Shown one piece after another: positions 58,659-64,000 of a stretch of DNA of 64,000 nucleotides; position 1 is the stretch's first letter; each line of letters opens with the position of its first letter. The DNA is from Chitinophagales bacterium. Its GTDB lineage: Bacteria > Bacteroidota > Bacteroidia > Chitinophagales > CAIOSU01. The notes under the pieces are model-generated. The model did not search any database and was not told the DNA's origin. It was given only the letters and a program-made list of their open reading frames with translations. The position numbers were made by a program, and so were the translations under genes. Where the stretch lies: NCBI GenBank assembly GCA_018401955.1, contig JAGYJT010000004.1:62001-126000 (forward strand). Reading direction: 5' to 3'.

Positions 58659-59531
58659 TTACTCAACTACAATTTTCTTAAAATAATCGCTACCACCGAC
58701 ATTGAATTTCACTAGGTAGATGCCTGTGCTCATTTCGCTGGCCACGTTAAAGTTGCGGTCATGTTCGCCCCAAGTAAGTTCCTCATCCATCAATGGCTTC
58801 ACTAGTTGGCCATTTAGGTTATAGATGCCCGCTTTTACAAGCTGGTTTTGGGTAAGGTTAAAGCTCAAATTAAGGTTATCGATAACGGGGTTAGGGAAAA
58901 CAGCAATTTTTCCATCAACCAATGCATCCAAATTTTGGATACTTGTGCCACCACCACCTGCAACGTAAGGGCCAAAAGAAGTAGCTGTAGCCACATAAGT
59001 TCTTAAACGGATGTTATCGCCAGAACTAGCGCCGTTGCCATTAGCTTGGTTTACAGCAAGGTAGAAAAATACGGAGTCGGTAGTTGTTGCAGGGCTAGTC
59101 CATTTAAAGGTCCATGCATTGTTAGAGTTGGCGTTTTTATGACCCACGTATTGCCTACTGTTAGCACCAGCAACCAAAGATGTGTTGGCTGGGCTAGTAA
59201 GAGCAAATGTGCCGATACCATCACCATTACCATCAACGGCAGTTAGCGAAAAGCCATAAGTAGCTGCACTTCCCGCATTTACCGCAAGGTTATACTCGGT
59301 ACTAGCGGCATATCCACTGGTAAGGCTAGGGCTTCCTACCCCCTGAAGGGTAATGTCGGTTGCATTTAAAGTTGCGTTACCGGCGTGGCAACCAGCAGTT
59401 GCACAGGTTTGGTCTCCTGGAGCGCCAGCATGGCCGGCAGGTGGCTGCACGGTGTTGGTAAAAAGGTCGTGTGTACCAAGCAACAAAGCGGCACCAATAA
59501 AGGCAAAAGAGAGTAAAGAATTTCTTTTCAT
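58659..59531 (-). CDS. Secreted choice-of-anchor-type/Reeler-like protein with T9SS type A sorting domain
   Basis: PPAGHAGAPGDQTCATAGCHAGNA; GYAASTEYNLAVN; C-terminal IAVFPNPVIDNLNLSFNLTQNQLVKAGIYNLNGQLVKPLMDEEL...GIYLVKFNVGGSDYFKKIVVE. Confidence 0.85.
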   Translation of the reverse strand: MKRNSLLSFAFIGAALLLGTHDLFTNTVQPPAGHAGAPGDQTCATAGCHAGNATLNATDITLQGVGSPSLTSGYAASTEYNLAVNAGSAATYGFSLTAVDGNGDGIGTFALTSPANTSLVAGANSRQYVGHKNANSNNAWTFKWTSPATTTDSVFFYLAVNQANGNGASSGDNIRLRTYVATATSFGPYVAGGGGTSIQNLDALVDGKIAVFPNPVIDNLNLSFNLTQNQLVKAGIYNLNGQLVKPLMDEELTWGEHDRNFNVASEMSTGIYLVKFNVGGSDYFKKIVVE

Positions 59532-59787
59532 AGTTTTTAATGTTGGGATAATGAGAGAATTGAAAAACGTAATGCACCCTAAAAATGTAAAAAAAATGTC
59601 AAAAAGGAGTAACCGGCTTCAATATTTGCCGATATTTTAATACCAGCAATTTGTTGGGAATGTAAACTAAAAGCTAAAAAAAGAGAACCGTTAGTCGAAA
59701 CACGGCAGCAATCCGCAGGGGGATTCATATATTTTCTTATTTTTGTACCTCTAAATCAACCTTAACAACCATTTTAAAACACACAAA

Positions 59788-62700
59788 ATGAATAGGTTTA
59801 CTCAACTAACCATGCTTTTGGTAATACTGTTGGGCGCTTGGCTTCCAATGTCAGCGCAGCGTACAGTAGGTTCAAACGTATTGGTACCCAACTCAGGCAA
59901 TATTTCATTGTCAAGCGTTTTGAACCAAGCCGGTGGTAGCCGAGGCACTACTTGTGATACTATCACCAATATTTTTAACATCGATTCGGCCCAAATATTT
60001 ACCATTAATGGTTTTTGGGGTTATGTATCGGGCCATAATGAATTTGGCGACCTTGCTAAAGCCGATTCGTTTGCCAATACTGGTCCTGCTGAGGTAACCG
60101 GTGCTTTTGTTGCTTTTGGTCAGGCAGATTTTGGCAATGCCTCTAATACCGTGCGTGTAAGCGTTTGGGACAATGATGGCGTTGGTGGAGCTCCTAACAC
60201 TCGGTTGGGTTTTCAAGACATTACCATCAGCTCTTTTGCTGCTGATGTAGTTAATGGCTTGCCTACATTTGTAAATTTTAATACACCCGTTGCCGTAAAC
60301 GGAGACTTTTACTTGGGTATAGAGCTTACTTACAACCCAGGTGATACCGTTGCGCTTTATATCACAGAAGACCCGCGCGTTGCTGGCCCAATAAACACTG
60401 CTTGGGAACAATGGGACGATTTAAGCTGGAATTCTTATCCAGCTTCTTGGGGTTTTAATACTTCACACTGGTTGTTTCCGATAGTATGCCCTACCTCACC
60501 AGCACCAGTTGCCGATTTTGTGGGTACACCTACTACGGTTACAGCTGGCAATAGCGTAAACTTTACTGACCTTTCTAGCGGTTCTCCAACAGCTTGGTCA
60601 TGGTCTTTCCCTGGTGGCACGCCTAGTTCTTCAACGGCACAATCGCCATCTGGCATTACTTACAACACACCGGGTAGTTATGATGTAACCTTGATAGCAA
60701 CCAGTGCAAATGGTGCTGATACTACTACAAAAGCTAGCTACATTCAAGTACAGGCTAGTGGCGGTAGCAACACTTATGTTGATTGTGATACCTTCACGAA
60801 CCTTGATTTAGCAACTGCTACCCCTATTATTTATACCTCAAGTGGCGCTGGTTATGTTGCGGGCCACAACTTTTTTGGTGATAGCTCTAAAGCGGAGCTT
60901 ATAGGTAATGCATTGCCGGGCAGCCCTGTTTCGGGTGTATTAATGGAGTTTACTGTGGCAGAGTTTTCTAGCCCAACGGCTTCAATCCGTGTAAAAGTTT
61001 GGAACAATAACGGCACAGGTGGTTTACCTGGTACCGTATTGGCCACTGAAACCGTAACCATTAGTTCTATTGCTGCCGATATTACAGCAGGAAGGCTTAC
61101 TTATGTACCATTTACTAACCCAGCAACACCAGCTGGTAATTACTACATCGGCATTTCGTATCAATATGCAAATGGCGATACCGTTGCCCTTTTGACCAGT
61201 ACTGATGGTGATGTAGTGCCAGGCACAGCCTATGAGCAATGGAGCGATGGCACATGGCACAATTACAACGAAGCGGGTAGTTGGGGTTACGATTTAGGTC
61301 ATTATGTTTTCCCTATACAGTGTGCTACGGTGCCTTGCCCAACTATTTCGGCAACATTTACCAGCACGGCTCCTGTTTGTACTGCTGCTAATGGTAGCGC
61401 AACCGCAACAGGCACTGGCGGTACGGGTCCTTATACTTTTGTGTGGAGCAACAGTGCTACCACAGCAACGGCAAGCGGCCTTGCGGCGGGCACCTACACC
61501 GTAACGGTTACAGATGCCAACGGTTGTACCGGTACAGCAAGCACCACGCTTACTGCAACCTCACCAACTATTGCCCCTAACTTTACTACCACGCCTGCAG
61601 TTTGTACTGCTAGCAATGGTTCGGCAACTGCTGCCCCAAGCGGCGGTACTGCCCCTTATACCTACATCTGGAGCAGCAGTGAAACCGTTGCGGCTATTAC
61701 TGGTAAAACCGCAGGTGCTTACACGGTAACAATTACCGATGCCAATGGCTGTTCGGTAGTTGCTACCGCTACCATTACCGCAAGCAGTGGTACTTTGGCT
61801 GTAAATGCTACCGCTACCCAAGCTACTTGTACTGCGCTTAACGGCACTGCAACAGCTGCCGTTACTGGTGGTACGGCTCCATTTACCTATGCTTGGAGCA
61901 ATGCTGGTACTACTGCTACCATAAGTGGCCTAGCCGCTGGTGCATATACCGTAACGGTTACTGATGCCAACGGTTGCTCTGCTACTGCCACGGCTACTGT
62001 TACTGCCAATAGCGGTAACTTAACCGTGAGCACCTCTACTACCAATGCTACTTGTGGTGCCGCTACAGGCAGCGCAACGGCAACCCCTGCAGGTGGTACA
62101 GCACCATATACTTATGCATGGAGCAACAGTGGCAACACTGCTACTATAACTGGCCTTATTGTTGGTACTTTTGACGTAACAGTTACTGATGCTAACGGCT
62201 GTAGTGCAACCGCTTCGGCTAGTGTGGCCGACCCAGGTAGCCCAACTTTAACCCTTGCCGGTGGTAACGATGTTTCTTGCTTTGGCTTGAGCGATGGTGC
62301 TGCCGCGGTTACTGCTGCCGGTGGTGCAACGCCTTACACTTATTTATGGAGCACTGGTGCTACTGGTGCAAGCGTTTCTGGTTTGCCAGTTGGTCCGGTT
62401 TCTGTAACGGTTACTGATGGTAATGGTTGCCAAGCTACTTTAAGCGGCAATATCAATGGCCCAAGTGCGGCCTTGTCTGCAACGGTTGCTTTAAACAGCA
62501 ACGTAACTTGTCCAGGTGCTTCTAACGGCTCATTGACGGTTACTGGTGCGGGTGGCACAACTCCATATACTTTTGCTTGGAGCACGGGTGGTATTACAAC
62601 TGCTACTGCGGCAGGCTTGGCCCCAGGCACTTACACGGTTACCGTTACTGATGCCAATGGTTGTTCAACCACTGCTTCGGGTACTGTAGCCCCTCCAACC

Positions 62701-64000
62701 AACCCTGTTACGGCTAGCGTATCTGGTGGTGTAACTTCTGGTTGCGGCACTGCAACCGGTTCTGCAACTGCCAATGCTAATAACGGTACGGCGCCATACT
62801 CTTACCTTTGGAGCAATAGCGGCACTTCGGCTACCATAACTGGTATTGCTGCGGGCAGTTATACCGTAACGGTTACCGATGCCACTGGTTGCACTGTAAG
62901 CGCAACCGGCACCGTAACCGACCCAGGTGCTCATACTGCTAGCGCAGCGGTAACAGCCATTACTTGTAATGGTGGTAACAACGGCTCGGTAACAGTAACC
63001 CCAACTGGCGGTTCAGGTAACTTTACTTATACTTGGAGCCCTAATGTGAGCTCAAGTGCCACTGCTACCGGTCTTTCGGCTGGTTCTTACAGCATAACTG
63101 TTTTGGATGTAACTACCAATTGCACAGCTGTAACGGTTGCCAATGTTACCCAGCCCGATACCATCGGTGCACAAATAACACAAACCAACGTAACTTGCCC
63201 AGGTTTTTCTAATGGTGTAGCTTCTGTAATTGCTACAGGCGGCAATGGTGGATATACTTACAACTGGTTGACTTCACCAGCGCAGACTACAGCTACTGTT
63301 TCTGGCTTGAGTGCAGGTTCTATCATTTTACAAATATCTGATAGCCAAGGTTGCTCGCGTAACTTTACCGTTACCATTACCCAACCAGCTAGTATTGCGG
63401 TTACTGTAACCAAAAATGATGTAACCTGCAACGGTGCCAACAACGGTACTGCTACTGCTACCGCTACCGGTGGTACTGGTAACTTTACTTATACTTGGAG
63501 CACTACACCAGCACAAAACGGTGCTACCGCTAGCGGATTGGGCGCAGGTACTTACACCGTAACTGCTACTGATGCAAATGGTTGTACATCAACACAAAGT
63601 GTTACCATTACCGAGCCTACTGCTTTGGCGGCATCTGCAACTGCCACTGCTGTAAGTTGCTTTAACGGTGCTACTGGTTCTGCTACCGCATCTGCAACTG
63701 GCGGCAATGGTCCTTACACCTACGCTTGGAGCACTTCACCTATACAAAATGGTGCAACTGCCAGCAACTTGCGCGCAGGTAGCTTTACAGTAACGGTTAC
63801 TGATGCTAGCGGTTGTACTGCAACTGCAACGGCTGCTGTTACACAGCCTACTTTAATATCAGTAACTACCTCAACTACCCCAGTAAATTGTGCTGGCGGA
63901 AATGATGGTACTGCAACTGCCAGTGCAACTGGTGGTACTGGTCCTTACACTTACCAGTGGACTTCAGGTTCAGGAGCTACTATTAGCAACCTTGCTGGCG
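59788..64000 (+). CDS. Giant SprB-repeat protein (3' end outside window): duplicated N-terminal module around a PKD domain, then at least 11 SprB repeats plus one truncated
   Basis: My translation from ATG 59788 (MNRFTQLTMLLVILLGAWLPMSAQRTVGSNV...) stays open to the window end; missing from the ORF track because no stop lies in the window. Confidence 0.93.
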   Translation, partial: MNRFTQLTMLLVILLGAWLPMSAQRTVGSNVLVPNSGNISLSSVLNQAGGSRGTTCDTITNIFNIDSAQIFTINGFWGYVSGHNEFGDLAKADSFANTGPAEVTGAFVAFGQADFGNASNTVRVSVWDNDGVGGAPNTRLGFQDITISSFAADVVNGLPTFVNFNTPVAVNGDFYLGIELTYNPGDTVALYITEDPRVAGPINTAWEQWDDLSWNSYPASWGFNTSHWLFPIVCPTSPAPVADFVGTPTTVTAGNSVNFTDLSSGSPTAWSWSFPGGTPSSSTAQSPSGITYNTPGSYDVTLIATSANGADTTTKASYIQVQASGGSNTYVDCDTFTNLDLATATPIIYTSSGAGYVAGHNFFGDSSKAELIGNALPGSPVSGVLMEFTVAEFSSPTASIRVKVWNNNGTGGLPGTVLATETVTISSIAADITAGRLTYVPFTNPATPAGNYYIGISYQYANGDTVALLTSTDGDVVPGTAYEQWSDGTWHNYNEAGSWGYDLGHYVFPIQCATVPCPTISATFTSTAPVCTAANGSATATGTGGTGPYTFVWSNSATTATASGLAAGTYTVTVTDANGCTGTASTTLTATSPTIAPNFTTTPAVCTASNGSATAAPSGGTAPYTYIWSSSETVAAITGKTAGAYTVTITDANGCSVVATATITASSGTLAVNATATQATCTALNGTATAAVTGGTAPFTYAWSNAGTTATISGLAAGAYTVTVTDANGCSATATATVTANSGNLTVSTSTTNATCGAATGSATATPAGGTAPYTYAWSNSGNTATITGLIVGTFDVTVTDANGCSATASASVADPGSPTLTLAGGNDVSCFGLSDGAAAVTAAGGATPYTYLWSTGATGASVSGLPVGPVSVTVTDGNGCQATLSGNINGPSAALSATVALNSNVTCPGASNGSLTVTGAGGTTPYTFAWSTGGITTATAAGLAPGTYTVTVTDANGCSTTASGTVAPPTNPVTASVSGGVTSGCGTATGSATANANNGTAPYSYLWSNSGTSATITGIAAGSYTVTVTDATGCTVSATGTVTDPGAHTASAAVTAITCNGGNNGSVTVTPTGGSGNFTYTWSPNVSSSATATGLSAGSYSITVLDVTTNCTAVTVANVTQPDTIGAQITQTNVTCPGFSNGVASVIATGGNGGYTYNWLTSPAQTTATVSGLSAGSIILQISDSQGCSRNFTVTITQPASIAVTVTKNDVTCNGANNGTATATATGGTGNFTYTWSTTPAQNGATASGLGAGTYTVTATDANGCTSTQSVTITEPTALAASATATAVSCFNGATGSATASATGGNGPYTYAWSTSPIQNGATASNLRAGSFTVTVTDASGCTATATAAVTQPTLISVTTSTTPVNCAGGNDGTATASATGGTGPYTYQWTSGSGATISNLAG

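Noticed and set aside
59802-63516. Many minus-strand ORFs (for example 59911-60411, 61561-61821, 62340-62630, 62665-62934)
   Set aside because: Antisense reading of repetitive Thr/Ala/Gly-rich SprB codons; the + frame is continuously open.
61360-64000. Regularly spaced DNA repeats resembling a CRISPR array
   Set aside because: Unit is about 225 bp, in-frame and protein-coding with degenerate sequence (SprB repeats); no short identical repeats with unique spacers and no cas genes.

Overview
This is a chromosomal window from a Bacteroidota genome, probably a gliding or type IX secretion (T9SS) lineage; that placement comes from protein families, not a database search. About 50 coding regions are supported. 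Housekeeping and metabolic genes include yicC, gmk, apaG, trhO, rarA, folP, cmk, aroK, a thrA/thrB/thrC neighbourhood and two Fe-S proteins. T9SS/gliding machinery includes GldB and PorQ. There are many T9SS cargo proteins: a CocE/NonD hydrolase, an S8 peptidase, a Kazal-PKD-Kazal protein, a serine hydrolase, an M36 metallopeptidase and three giant SprB-repeat proteins. The last SprB-repeat protein runs off the window and is absent from the ORF track. A class A RNase P RNA (rnpB) lies at about 21221-21604. The observations I rate highest are: (1) short degenerate tandem arrays with a 7-bp period, in several unrelated sequence families, that sit at gene boundaries, often contain the stop or start codon, and show consistent orientation relative to the gene; (2) two single-nucleotide frameshifts in homopolymer runs of T9SS cargo genes, one independently supported by the spacing of an internal duplication; (3) rnpB peripheral helices made of perfect palindromes of the type seen as dispersed repeats; (4) long tandem module duplications in SprB-repeat proteins. 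I saw no CRISPR array, prophage, complete transposon or tRNA.
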